DNA from: a bacterium
GTDB taxonomy: Bacteria > Ratteibacteria > UBA8468 > B48-G9 > DTJG01
DNA: 52,614 bases
Direction of reading: 5' to 3'
Assembly (NCBI GenBank): GCA_029552985.1
Contig: JAKPDB010000113.1
Span: 1 to 52,614 of the forward strand
Within the stretch, counting starts at the first letter, position 1. Every line of letters starts with the position of its first letter. The notes beneath the pieces are model-generated. The model saw nothing but the letters and a program-made list of their open reading frames with translations. It ran no database searches and had not been told where the DNA came from. A program made the translations under genes and the position numbers. Below, in pieces: positions 1 to 6,407 of this stretch.

Positions 1-15
1 ATTTTTGTTTTCCTA

Positions 16-44
16 TTGACAACTTCATGGTTCCGTATTAATAT
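16..44 (+). promoter_or_regulatory. Sigma-70-type promoter of left leader cassette
   Basis: A perfect -35 TTGACA (16-21), a 17-base spacer and a -10 TAATAT (39-44) are seen directly. It lies 41 bases before a 38-codon mini-ORF with its own ribosome binding site. A second promoter with the same geometry occurs at 892-920. Confidence 0.6.
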
Positions 45-85
45 CATTGTAAAAGCAGCAAGGATAGTGATACAAGGGGTACTCA

Positions 86-202
86 ATGAATGACCCAGTT
101 TCTGCAGTAACAGCAGAAAGGGAAATAAATAAAAAAACTGAAGCATACACTTTTGATTTTTCATTTCAACAATTTTTCCAATCATCTGAAGTACTGAAAT
201 AA
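86..202 (+). CDS. Possible 38-residue leader or small peptide, cassette 1
   Basis: An ATG at 86 is preceded by AAGGGG at a six-base spacing and follows a consensus promoter. The ORF runs 38 codons to TAA. The peptide is polar and Phe-rich at its end, with no membrane segment or signal peptide. It shares a loose pattern (V-S-x-V/I, then I-N-K/R-K, then T-F) and short DNA stretches with the mini-ORF at 955-1068. I recognise no family. It may be a small protein, a leader peptide, or chance. Support is the promoter, the Shine-Dalgarno sequence and the partial match to the second cassette. Confidence 0.35.
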   Translation: MNDPVSAVTAEREINKKTEAYTFDFSFQQFFQSSEVLK

Positions 203-205
203 TTG

Positions 206-222
206 TTGTTCTTTGAAAATTT
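206..222 (+). promoter_or_regulatory. boxA-like antitermination motif, cassette 1
   Basis: The 17-mer TTGTTCTTTGAAAATTT lies 3 bases after the mini-ORF stop. The identical 17-mer recurs at 1078-1094 in the same relative place. It resembles the boxA element (TGTTCTTTGAAAAC type) of rRNA leaders in many bacteria, which loads NusB/NusE for antitermination. No rRNA gene follows, so the function is inferred. Confidence 0.4.
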
Positions 223-536
223 AGGGAATTGTGGATTTCCTTATAAAAGTTTGTGGATTATTTTTTTCACCATCACCCTCGTTCATCAAGGGAAATGGGA
301 CAGGAAGGGAAAATTTTTCATCAATGGAGATACGATCAAGGATTTACGAAAGAGCAAAAATTTTTCGCCTCTTGCGGGTGGAGTACACCTCGCTTTTCTC
401 CCCTCTCCTGGTGAGGAAGGATACTTTCCTCTTTTTCCTCGCTTCTTGGGGAGAGTTCCGTCTCCATTCTTCCTCGCCTCCTGTGGGAGAGGATTAAGGT
501 GAGAGGTGCTTTAAAATCTGCCCCATCCCCTTTTTT
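223..536. repeat. Non-coding region with degenerate hairpin-forming repeats
   Basis: No credible gene is present. Open frames here are low in complexity and lack ribosome binding sites. From about 390 to 510 the sequence alternates C/T-rich and G/A-rich runs such as CCTCTCCTGGTGAGGAAGG and CCTCCTGTGGGAGAGG, which can fold into imperfect hairpins. A shorter fragment of similar character (ATCCTT...AAGGAT) occurs at about 2014-2032, after the first pseudopilin. Confidence 0.4.
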
Positions 537-539
537 ATA

Positions 540-800
540 AAGAGAGGTGTGAAATTATTTTCCCCTTTACAAAAGGGGGATTTTATCTTCTCCCTTTTCA
601 AAAGGGAGATGCAGAGGGATTTCAAAAGGGTTTAGATCCTCCTCAAAATCCATCCCAACCTTCCTTTTGTAAAGGAAGGAGACCTGAAGTAAGAAGGGGA
701 TTTCATAAAGAAAGAAGACCTGAAGTAAGAGGGGGATTTTTTGAAATCTCCCCCAACCCCTCTTTTATAAAGAGGGAAGCTACCTTTCCCTCTTTTCAAA
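540..800. repeat. Cluster of short palindromic repeats (CCCCTTTxxAAAGGGG family)
   Basis: At least four inverted repeats are visible: around 560-579 (CCCCTTT/AAAAGGGG), 590-609 (CTCCCTTTT/AAAAGGGAG), 659-679 (CCTTCCTTT/AAAGGAAGG) and 757-777 (CCCTCTTTT/AAAGAGGG). They are joined by recurring linkers such as AAATCCATCCCAACC and GAGACCTGAAGTAAGA. The arms differ but covary, as expected of a family of mobile or amplifying palindromes rather than one terminator. The same family occurs at 1108-1190, 4060-4096, 4488-4745, 8385-8505 and 17335-17450, always outside genes except where it abuts the DUF559 gene. Confidence 0.75.
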
Positions 801-891
801 GTCATATTTTTTATAATAGGATTTGTAATTCCTTGATTTTACATATGGCGGCAGATTCCAAACCCGGTGTGTACATATTTTTATCAAACTA

Positions 892-920
892 TTGACAATT
901 TGAGGATGTTGTATTATTAT
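892..920 (+). promoter_or_regulatory. Sigma-70-type promoter of second leader cassette
   Basis: TTGACA (892-897), a 17-base spacer and TATTAT (915-920). It mirrors the promoter at 16-44: the distance from the -10 start to the boxA-like motif is 163 bases here and 167 bases there. It may drive the pseudopilin gene at 1241 through a leader of about 310 bases. Confidence 0.6.
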
Positions 921-954
921 TCTATCAACGATGTAACATCAAAAGGAGTAAATC

Positions 955-1068
955 TTGTATAAACAAGTTTCTCCGATACCAGTAACAAAAATTGGAATAA
1001 ACAGAAAATATCATAGCCCGTCGTTAACATTCGTCGTTGTAAAAAGTCCTTCAAAAAATCTGGAATAG
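955..1068 (+). CDS. Possible 37-residue leader or small peptide, cassette 2
   Basis: A TTG start at 955 is preceded by AAAAGGAGTAAATC, a good Shine-Dalgarno sequence, and follows a consensus promoter. The ORF has 37 codons and ends at TAG. The peptide is basic and contains V-S-P-I and I-N-R-K, which align loosely with the peptide encoded at 86-202. The stop lies 9 bases before the boxA-like motif. It could be a translated leader controlling the downstream pseudopilin, or a small protein of its own. The non-ATG start and short length keep confidence low. Confidence 0.35.
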   Translation: MYKQVSPIPVTKIGINRKYHSPSLTFVVVKSPSKNLE

Positions 1069-1077
1069 GGAAGATTA

Positions 1078-1094
1078 TTGTTCTTTGAAAATTT
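1078..1094 (+). promoter_or_regulatory. boxA-like motif, cassette 2
   Basis: Same 17-mer as at 206-222 (TTGTTCTTTGAAAATTT), 9 bases after the mini-ORF stop and about 150 bases upstream of the pseudopilin start. Role inferred from its likeness to rRNA-leader boxA. Confidence 0.4.
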
Positions 1095-1107
1095 GGTTAT
1101 GGCTCTA

Positions 1108-1190
1108 TTTCCCCCTTTATAAAATGGGGGACAAAGGGGGATTTATGAAATCCATCCCAACCTTCCTTTTGTAAAGGAAGGAGGAAACAA
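1108..1190. repeat. Two palindromic repeat units
   Basis: Inverted repeats CCCCCTTTAT/AAAATGGGGG at 1111-1130 and CCTTCCTTTT/GTAAAGGAAGG at 1161-1181, separated by the linker AAATCCATCCCAA. The second unit is nearly identical to the one at 659-679. They lie between the cassette-2 boxA-like motif and the pseudopilin gene. Confidence 0.7.
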
Positions 1191-1240
1191 GGTAAAATAA
1201 AGGACATATTTTTTGGGGTTTATGCAAACAGGAATTTCGC

Positions 1241-1987
1241 ATGAATTATTCTAAGATTTGCAGAAACACAAAAAAAGGTTTTACGCTTATTGAACTTCTG
1301 GTTGTGATTGCAATCATTGCAGTTCTTGCAGGAATGTTGTTGCCTGTTCTTTCAAAGGCACGCGCAAGAGCACATCAGGCAGTATGTTTAAGCAATCTCA
1401 AACAACTTGGTATCTGCTTTGCAATGTACGCTGAGGACTGGGATGGATTTTTTCCAAAGGATGCGACGATATCCAATGTGTGGTTCACTCAGATTGCTTT
1501 GTACATACCCCAGACAAGAACCGGTTTTACTGCATACAGCAGTATGTATGACCCATGCGAAGATAACTGGGTTTCAGGGATTTTGCGTTGTCCTGCAGAG
1601 CCAAAAAGTTCTGCTTACTGGAATGTGAACTGGAGTGGTATGGAGCCAGCAGTGAACAAAGTTGCCACATGGTATGGTATCAATGGTTATTTGTGTGGAA
1701 TAAGTTCAGATCCTGATTTAAGATTCTGGCCTAAACTATCAAGAATCATAAAACCGGCTGAAACCTTTTTGCTTTGCGATATGAAACCAGGCCCACAACT
1801 TGATAATTCAGATTACTACGCAAGAATAAATTTCAATCATCCTGAAATGGGCATTGCATATAGACATTCTGGTTCGGCAAGTTTCCTTTTTTGCGATGGG
1901 CACGTAGAATCAAGAACAAAGCAACAGGTTCCTGTGTGGTATTCTGGAACAACAGATCCATTCTGGTTCAGTGGTCAATCCCAGTAG
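1241..1987 (+). CDS. Type II secretion-like pseudopilin, H-X9-DG family
   Basis: 248 residues. A short basic leader ends in K-K-G, followed by the prepilin peptidase site and hydrophobic helix [10 protein letters not shown] (residues 14-35). The body carries S-N-L-K-Q-L-G and Y-A-E-D, as in the large DUF1559-like pseudopilins of Planctomycetes and related phyla. Near the C-terminus, R-H-S-G-S-A-S-F-L-F-C-D-G-H fits the H-X9-DG signature. These proteins are cleaved by a prepilin peptidase and held in the inner membrane or assembled into a pseudopilus; individual roles are mostly unknown. A GspC-like gene lies 184 bases downstream, which fits a secretion context. A second member lies at 21880-22749. 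Confidence 0.85.
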   Translation: MNYSKICRNTKKGFTLIELLVVIAIIAVLAGMLLPVLSKARARAHQAVCLSNLKQLGICFAMYAEDWDGFFPKDATISNVWFTQIALYIPQTRTGFTAYSSMYDPCEDNWVSGILRCPAEPKSSAYWNVNWSGMEPAVNKVATWYGINGYLCGISSDPDLRFWPKLSRIIKPAETFLLCDMKPGPQLDNSDYYARINFNHPEMGIAYRHSGSASFLFCDGHVESRTKQQVPVWYSGTTDPFWFSGQSQ

Positions 1988-2145
1988 AATTTTTATTCAT
2001 TCCATTTTTTCCTCATCCTTACGGAGAAGGATAAATGTCAAAAAGTGCCTTTGAAAAAACCACATACTAAACTCCAGAACCACACCAGTTTCTTTTTTCG
2101 TGAAATGAGCAAGGGATCTTTACTCTTTAATTTTTTGCCTTTTTA

Positions 2146-2154
2146 TGCTATAAT
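2146..2154 (+). promoter_or_regulatory. Extended -10 promoter of gspC-like gene
   Basis: TGCTATAAT is an extended -10 (TGn + TATAAT) with no clear -35, 17 bases before the ATG at 2172. GAGGTGAG between them is the ribosome binding site. Confidence 0.5.
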
Positions 2155-2171
2155 TTTTTTGAGGTGAGATA

Positions 2172-3029
2172 ATGCTGTGCGCCAATAATTTTTATTTTGT
2201 ACTTCGCCTGGTACGCGTTTTATCTTTTCTGTCGCTATTTTTAGTTTTTTCATCTTTTTCCGCGAATGATTATTCTCTGATTTTGAAGCGAAAAATTTTT
2301 GCTGACCCACCACCATCTCCTCAAAAACCAGTAAGATCTATTTTGAAGCCCACGCCATCGCCATCTCTTGAAAGTTTGATTACTTTGAAAGGAATTATCT
2401 ACAGTCCTGATGCTGACTCAAGGGCAATCATTGAGATTTTGTCAAAAAAAGCGGAGACCTTGATAGCAGAGGGAGACATTATAGAGAATGCTCGACTGGT
2501 TAAGATTAATGAAAACAATGTGATTTTTTATTATGACGACAAAGAAATTACTCTTAATCTTCCAAAACCACAGATTGACAGTAAGTCAGGGATTGCTGTA
2601 AAGGATACTTCTATAAAGGTTGCGACTAGCCTGCCATCAACTGAAACAACTTTATCTGCCACTGGTCCTATTACATCTTCATCGTCTTCTGTTCCGGTTC
2701 CCCAGCAACCAAAAAATATCAATCTTAATGCTCTCCTTGACCAGGTAAGGTCTGACCCTTCTGTTTTTTCAAATATCAGCGTGACTCCATTCATTGAAGA
2801 AGGTAGGGTAGAGGGTTTTACTGTGAATAGAATTCCTGAGGGTGGGATGTATTCGCAGATTGGCGTGCAGCCAGGAGATGTGATAAAAAGAGTCAATGGC
2901 ACTCTGATTGATAGCCTTTCAAAGGCGTATGCAGTGTACAACAACATTATCAACAGTCAGACAAAACTTGTTACTGTAGAGATTTTAAGAAACGGGCAAC
3001 CGATGATTCTTACATACAGGTTGGATTAA
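2172..3029 (+). CDS. GspC-like type II secretion protein with PDZ domain
   Basis: 285 residues. An N-terminal hydrophobic segment (about 8-32) would anchor it in the inner membrane. A Pro-rich linker leads to an HR-like domain (about 65-130) containing L-K-G-I-I-Y-S and A-E-G-D-I-I-E-N-A-R-L-V, the pattern by which GspC contacts the secretin. After a Ser/Thr/Pro-rich linker comes a C-terminal PDZ domain (about 190-285) with G-V-Q-P-G-D-V-I-K-R-V-N-G. Length and order match GspC. No secretin or GspE gene is in the window, so it may serve a dispersed type II system. The start has a GAGGTGAG site. The amrS-like gene begins four bases after its stop, suggesting co-transcription. Confidence 0.75.
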   Translation: MLCANNFYFVLRLVRVLSFLSLFLVFSSFSANDYSLILKRKIFADPPPSPQKPVRSILKPTPSPSLESLITLKGIIYSPDADSRAIIEILSKKAETLIAEGDIIENARLVKINENNVIFYYDDKEITLNLPKPQIDSKSGIAVKDTSIKVATSLPSTETTLSATGPITSSSSSVPVPQQPKNINLNALLDQVRSDPSVFSNISVTPFIEEGRVEGFTVNRIPEGGMYSQIGVQPGDVIKRVNGTLIDSLSKAYAVYNNIINSQTKLVTVEILRNGQPMILTYRLD

Positions 3030-3033
3030 CACC

Positions 3034-4041
3034 ATGCATCTTGCACTTTTTCAGGAAAAACTTGAAGGGAAAAAAGTCAGGTGTCGGTTGTGTAATCACT
3101 TCTGTGTGATTGAGGATGGAAAGCGTGGATTATGCAATGTGAGAGTGAATCGCAATGGAGAACTTTTTTCCCTGGTGTATGGCTATCCTGTTGCAAGAAA
3201 TATTGACCCGATTGAGAAAAAGCCATTTTTCCATTTTCTTCCTGGAAGCGCTGCCTTTTCAATTTCAACTGTTGGCTGTAATTTTAAGTGTGTGTTCTGT
3301 CAGAATTTTGAGATATCGCAAGCATCTTCGGACTATACAGCTTATGGTGGAACAACATCGCCTGCTGAAATTGTAAGATATGCGAAGAGGTTTAATTGCG
3401 ATAGCATTTCCTATACATACACAGAACCAACTGTTTATTTTGAGTTTGCTTATGAATGTGCAATGCTTGCAAAACAGGTAGGATTGAAAAATAACTTTGT
3501 GACAAATGGCTACATGAGTCCAGAGGCACTTAAAAAAATTGCACCATATTTGGATGCCGCCAATGTTGACCTTAAAGGAGATGAAAATTTCTACAAAAAT
3601 TTGTGTGGCGCTCATCTGGCTCCAGTGCTGAAAAACATTCAGGCGATGAAGGAATATGGCATCTGGGTTGAGGTGACGACATTATTGATACCAGGATACA
3701 ATGATAATGAACAGGTTTTTCGGTTGCTTGCTGATGCCCTTTCAAAAATTTCTTTTGAAATTCCATGGCATTTTTCAAGGTTTTTCCCAACATATAAGAT
3801 GTCAGACCATTACCCAACGCCAGTGGGAATAGTAAAACAGTTTAGAAAGATGGCAAGAGAAGCAGGGTTTTATTATGTGTATACAGGTAACATTCCTGGG
3901 GACGAAGGAGAAAATACAGTATGTCCAAAGTGCGGGTTCCTTCTCATCAGGAGAGAAGGATATCTTGTTTCTGAAAACAATATTATTGGTGGTACCTGCA
4001 AAAAATGTGGATTTAAAATTGCAGGCGTCTGGGAAAAATAA
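3034..4041 (+). CDS. amrS: AmmeMemoRadiSam system radical SAM enzyme (copy 1)
   Basis: 335 residues, cytosolic-type, no leader peptide. An N-terminal Cys-rich motif (C-R-L-C-N-H-F-C) is followed by the radical-SAM triad C-N-F-K-C-V-F-C at about residues 87-94 and by G-Y-N-D-N-E, typical of AmrS. A C-terminal zinc-ribbon-like region has two CxxC pairs (C-P-K-C-G and C-K-K-C-G). AmrS works with Memo and AMMECR1 proteins in a widespread system whose reaction is not established. This copy stands apart from the Memo-AMMECR1 gene and follows a gspC-like gene by four bases. A second, leader-bearing paralogue is at 15707-16786. Confidence 0.88.
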   Translation: MHLALFQEKLEGKKVRCRLCNHFCVIEDGKRGLCNVRVNRNGELFSLVYGYPVARNIDPIEKKPFFHFLPGSAAFSISTVGCNFKCVFCQNFEISQASSDYTAYGGTTSPAEIVRYAKRFNCDSISYTYTEPTVYFEFAYECAMLAKQVGLKNNFVTNGYMSPEALKKIAPYLDAANVDLKGDENFYKNLCGAHLAPVLKNIQAMKEYGIWVEVTTLLIPGYNDNEQVFRLLADALSKISFEIPWHFSRFFPTYKMSDHYPTPVGIVKQFRKMAREAGFYYVYTGNIPGDEGENTVCPKCGFLLIRREGYLVSENNIIGGTCKKCGFKIAGVWEK

Positions 4042-4059
4042 TCTTTCATCAAGTATTGT

Positions 4060-4096
4060 TCTCCCTTTATAAAAGGAAGATGCAAGAGGGATTTCA
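4060..4096. repeat. Palindromic repeat unit directly before DUF559 gene
   Basis: CTCCCTTTAT/AAAAGGAAG followed by GAGGGATTTC. The unit ends four bases before the DUF559 start codon, so the repeat supplies its upstream region, including the purine-rich stretch that would act as ribosome binding site. Confidence 0.65.
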
Positions 4097-4099
4097 AAA

Positions 4100-4453
4100 A
4101 TGAAAATTCACTATGACAAAAAACTCAAAAAATTTTCAAGAACTCTCAGACAGAAGATGACAGACGTTGAGCGATTATTCTGGTCAAAGATACGTATGAG
4201 ACAATTAAACGGATATCAATTTTACAGGCAGCGACCAATTGGTGAATATGTCGTTGACTTTTATTGTCCAAGGGCGAAATTGATTATTGAGATTGATGGT
4301 GGGCAACACTATGAAGATGATGGAAGACGAAAGGATGAGATGCGAGATAAATTTTTATCTGGAATTGGCTTGAAAATCTTGAGATTTTCAGATAGAGATG
4401 TCATTGAGAATATAGAGGGCGTCGTTGAACATGTATTGGAGAACCTGGAATAA
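4100..4453 (+). CDS. DUF559 endonuclease-domain protein
   Basis: 117 residues, the usual size of this family. A basic N-terminus with R-T-L-R-Q-K-M-T-D-V-E leads into the PD-(D/E)XK-like core: V-V-D-F-Y-C-P (about 51-57), then I-I-E-I-D-G-G-Q-H-Y (about 62-71), then the C-terminal I-L-R-F-S. The family is related to very-short-patch-repair nucleases and is predicted to cut DNA; substrates are unknown. The gene begins at the edge of a palindromic repeat and is followed within about 40 bases by a tandem array of the same family. That nesting suggests gene and repeats move or spread together, which is an inference. Confidence 0.8.
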   Translation: MKIHYDKKLKKFSRTLRQKMTDVERLFWSKIRMRQLNGYQFYRQRPIGEYVVDFYCPRAKLIIEIDGGQHYEDDGRRKDEMRDKFLSGIGLKILRFSDRDVIENIEGVVEHVLENLE

Positions 4454-4487
4454 AAATTGACTATTCTCAAGAACTTCTCCCCAACCC

Positions 4488-4760
4488 CTCTTTTTCCTCC
4501 CTCTGATTTCCCCCTTTACAAAAGGGGGATTAAGGGGGATTTCAAATCCATCCCGGCCTTCATTTACAAAGGAGGGAGACCTAAAACTAGAGGGGATTTT
4601 GAAATCTCCTCCAGCCCCTCTTTTTCCTCCCTCTGTTTTCCCCCTTTACAAAAGGGGGATTTCAAATCCATCCCGGCCTTCATTTACAAAGGAGGGAGAC
4701 CTGAAGTTAGAGGGGATTACCCCCTCTTTTATAAAGAGAAAGTCAGAAGGAAGATACAAT
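4488..4760. repeat. Tandem duplication of palindromic repeat block, about 130-base period
   Basis: Two copies start at 4491 and 4621, both with TTTTTCCTCCCTCTG. Each contains CCCCCTTTAC/AAAAGGGGG, then AAATCCATCCCGG, then CATTTACAAAGGAGGG and GAGACCT. Copy 2 lacks about ten bases present in copy 1 after the first palindrome. A further unit (CCCCTCTTTTATAAAGAG) follows at about 4720-4738. An open frame through the block repeats the same translated words and is not a gene. Confidence 0.75.
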
Positions 4761-4788
4761 GGGATTTCTCAAAATCTGAGATTTTTCT

Positions 4789-5433
4789 TCACTTGAATAT
4801 TCTTCCTGTTTCCTGATACCAGAACACAAAATCAAGGTGATTGACAGGAATTTTGATTGATTCAGCGAATATCTGCATTTTCTTTTCAATTTCAAGATAA
4901 TTTTTGATGCTGAGGGATTCAGGAATTTTTTCAATAATACCAAGTTTATGCAATCTTCTCAAAATGTGTCTGTCAAGGATTGCAAGATTATCTGCTTTTC
5001 CGATATTTCTAAGAAAATGCGTGGCTTCTTTCATTCCAAGTCCATTGACATTTTCCACCAGCCACTGTCTTATCTGGGTGGAATCTGTTTCATATTCTAA
5101 CATTCGTACCAAAATTTGTAGTGATGAACGGGCTTCAATAATTCTTTTTGCCTTGTTTTTATGAAACCTGACACCTTTCAATCTACGCATTACTTCGTCA
5201 GAACTTCCTTTTTCAAGTAAATTTGCATCATCAAGCGATTCTATGCATTTCCAGCAGTTTTCAGCTTTTGATTGAACTGTCAAAATGCAAAAGCACAATT
5301 CCTTAAAAATTTCTTTGTCTTTTAACCTTTTGCCTATTTTTCTGAACTGGCTAAATTTTTTCTGAATGTCCTTGCCGATTTTTTTGTATGTGGACAGAAT
5401 TTTCACAATTTCTTTATTGTTTTTAGCTTTCAT
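4789..5433 (-). CDS. N-glycosylase/DNA lyase, Ogg2-type (8-oxoguanine repair)
   Basis: About 214 residues, matching the short archaeal-type Ogg2 family of helix-hairpin-helix glycosylases. The HhH region contains N-G-L-G-M-K-E-A-T-H-F-L-R-N, which holds the catalytic Lys, followed by A-I-L-D-R-H-I-L with the catalytic Asp. It removes 8-oxoguanine and nicks the abasic site. The ATG at 5433 is preferred over one nine bases upstream because it gives a four-base ATGA overlap with the upstream URO-D-like gene. No iron-sulfur cluster motif is seen, as expected for this subfamily. Confidence 0.85.
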   Translation of the reverse strand: MKAKNNKEIVKILSTYKKIGKDIQKKFSQFRKIGKRLKDKEIFKELCFCILTVQSKAENCWKCIESLDDANLLEKGSSDEVMRRLKGVRFHKNKAKRIIEARSSLQILVRMLEYETDSTQIRQWLVENVNGLGMKEATHFLRNIGKADNLAILDRHILRRLHKLGIIEKIPESLSIKNYLEIEKKMQIFAESIKIPVNHLDFVFWYQETGRIFK

Positions 5434-6407
5434 GAGTCGCAAGTTCTTTCTACTGTGTACATTGCCAGAAGATTTTCAACTGGTATATCAGGAAGAAAGT
5501 TTTGAGAAGGACAAATGAAAATTTTTCTGCATTCAAATAATTTAATAATTTTCCGGACCTCGTTTTTTACTTGCTCTGGAGTTCCATAAGGCAGAAGTTT
5601 TTGTGTATCAATTCCTCCGTGGAAACAAATTTTATCTTTGAATTTTGCTGCCAATGTTTCAATGTCCATTCCTTTTGCTGAAACCTGTACAGGGTCAAGA
5701 ATGTCAACGCCAATTTCTATAAAGTCAGGTATTAATTGAGAAACTGCGCCGCAGGAATGAAACTGAACAAAATATCCGTATTTTTTTATCTGGGATATGA
5801 TTGTTGCGAAGGCGGGTTTGTAAAACTCAAGAAACATTTCGTAGCTTATGTACAGTGATGTTTGTGTGCCAAAGTCATCTTCAAGAGATACGATGTCAAC
5901 AGCATCTCCAGCTTCTCTATAAAGTTTATCAATTACTTCAATGGCATATTCAACACTGCATTTAATCAGCTCCTTAATCAGGTCAGGTCTTGTCGCATGA
6001 TGCATCAGTGATGTTTCATAACCAAAAAAACTATTTGCGCCCAGAAAAATTGAGCCAGGTCCATAAGTCAATATTGCATAATCGGGATGTTTTTTCCTTG
6101 CCTGGATGATTGGCGTGTTGTCAATCAGGTCATCAATTGATGGAATTTCTTTTGAAAGCTTTCTTACTTCAGCTGGACTGTTAACATTTTTCATAAATTC
6201 CTTTTCTCTTGAAAATTTTACCTTTCCCGGACCTGGCACTGCCCTTATAATATCTGTGTCAAGAAATTGAATTAATTCAAATTCGTCTTTAAGGCAAAGT
6301 TCCTTAAGATATTTGGTAGTGGCTTGTGGAGTACCGTAATAGTCAGCAGGGACTCTATCAACTTCTTTACCTTTAATGGTGGCAATAACCCTTTCTCTGT
6401 GCGTCAT
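5430..6407 (-). CDS. Uroporphyrinogen decarboxylase-family protein (methyltransferase-like)
   Basis: 325 residues. It starts M-T-H-R-E-R-V-I-A-T-I-K-G, the usual opening of URO-D-like TIM-barrel proteins. Candidate zinc-ligand motifs are F-H-S-C-G-A (about 215) and C-F-H-G-G-I-D (about 265), as in MtaA/CmuA-type methyltransferases rather than heme-pathway HemE. The HemE N-terminal arginine pattern is absent and no heme genes are nearby. It overlaps the DUF4838 gene by four bases (ATGA), so it probably acts in the same sugar or aromatic catabolism. Such proteins are expanded in Planctomycetes and Lentisphaerae with unknown substrates. Confidence 0.75.
   Translation of the reverse strand: MTHRERVIATIKGKEVDRVPADYYGTPQATTKYLKELCLKDEFELIQFLDTDIIRAVPGPGKVKFSREKEFMKNVNSPAEVRKLSKEIPSIDDLIDNTPIIQARKKHPDYAILTYGPGSIFLGANSFFGYETSLMHHATRPDLIKELIKCSVEYAIEVIDKLYREAGDAVDIVSLEDDFGTQTSLYISYEMFLEFYKPAFATIISQIKKYGYFVQFHSCGAVSQLIPDFIEIGVDILDPVQVSAKGMDIETLAAKFKDKICFHGGIDTQKLLPYGTPEQVKNEVRKIIKLFECRKIFICPSQNFLPDIPVENLLAMYTVERTCDS

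Noticed and set aside
206-222. Remnant of an rRNA operon
   Set aside because: The boxA-like motif suggests an rRNA leader, but nothing resembling 16S, 23S or 5S sequence follows either copy.
203-502. 99- and 88-codon open frames in the left gap
   Set aside because: They cover hairpin-forming, C/T- and G/A-rich sequence, lack ribosome binding sites, and overlap each other in two frames.
4457-4816. 119-codon open frame
   Set aside because: It is a read-through of the tandem palindromic block; the translation repeats the same words, as expected of repeat DNA, and it runs into the Ogg2 gene on the other strand.
5430-6407. HemE of heme synthesis
   Set aside because: Candidate zinc-ligand motifs (H-S-C-G, H-G-G-I-D) and the catabolic neighbour point to the methyltransferase-like branch; no other heme gene is near.
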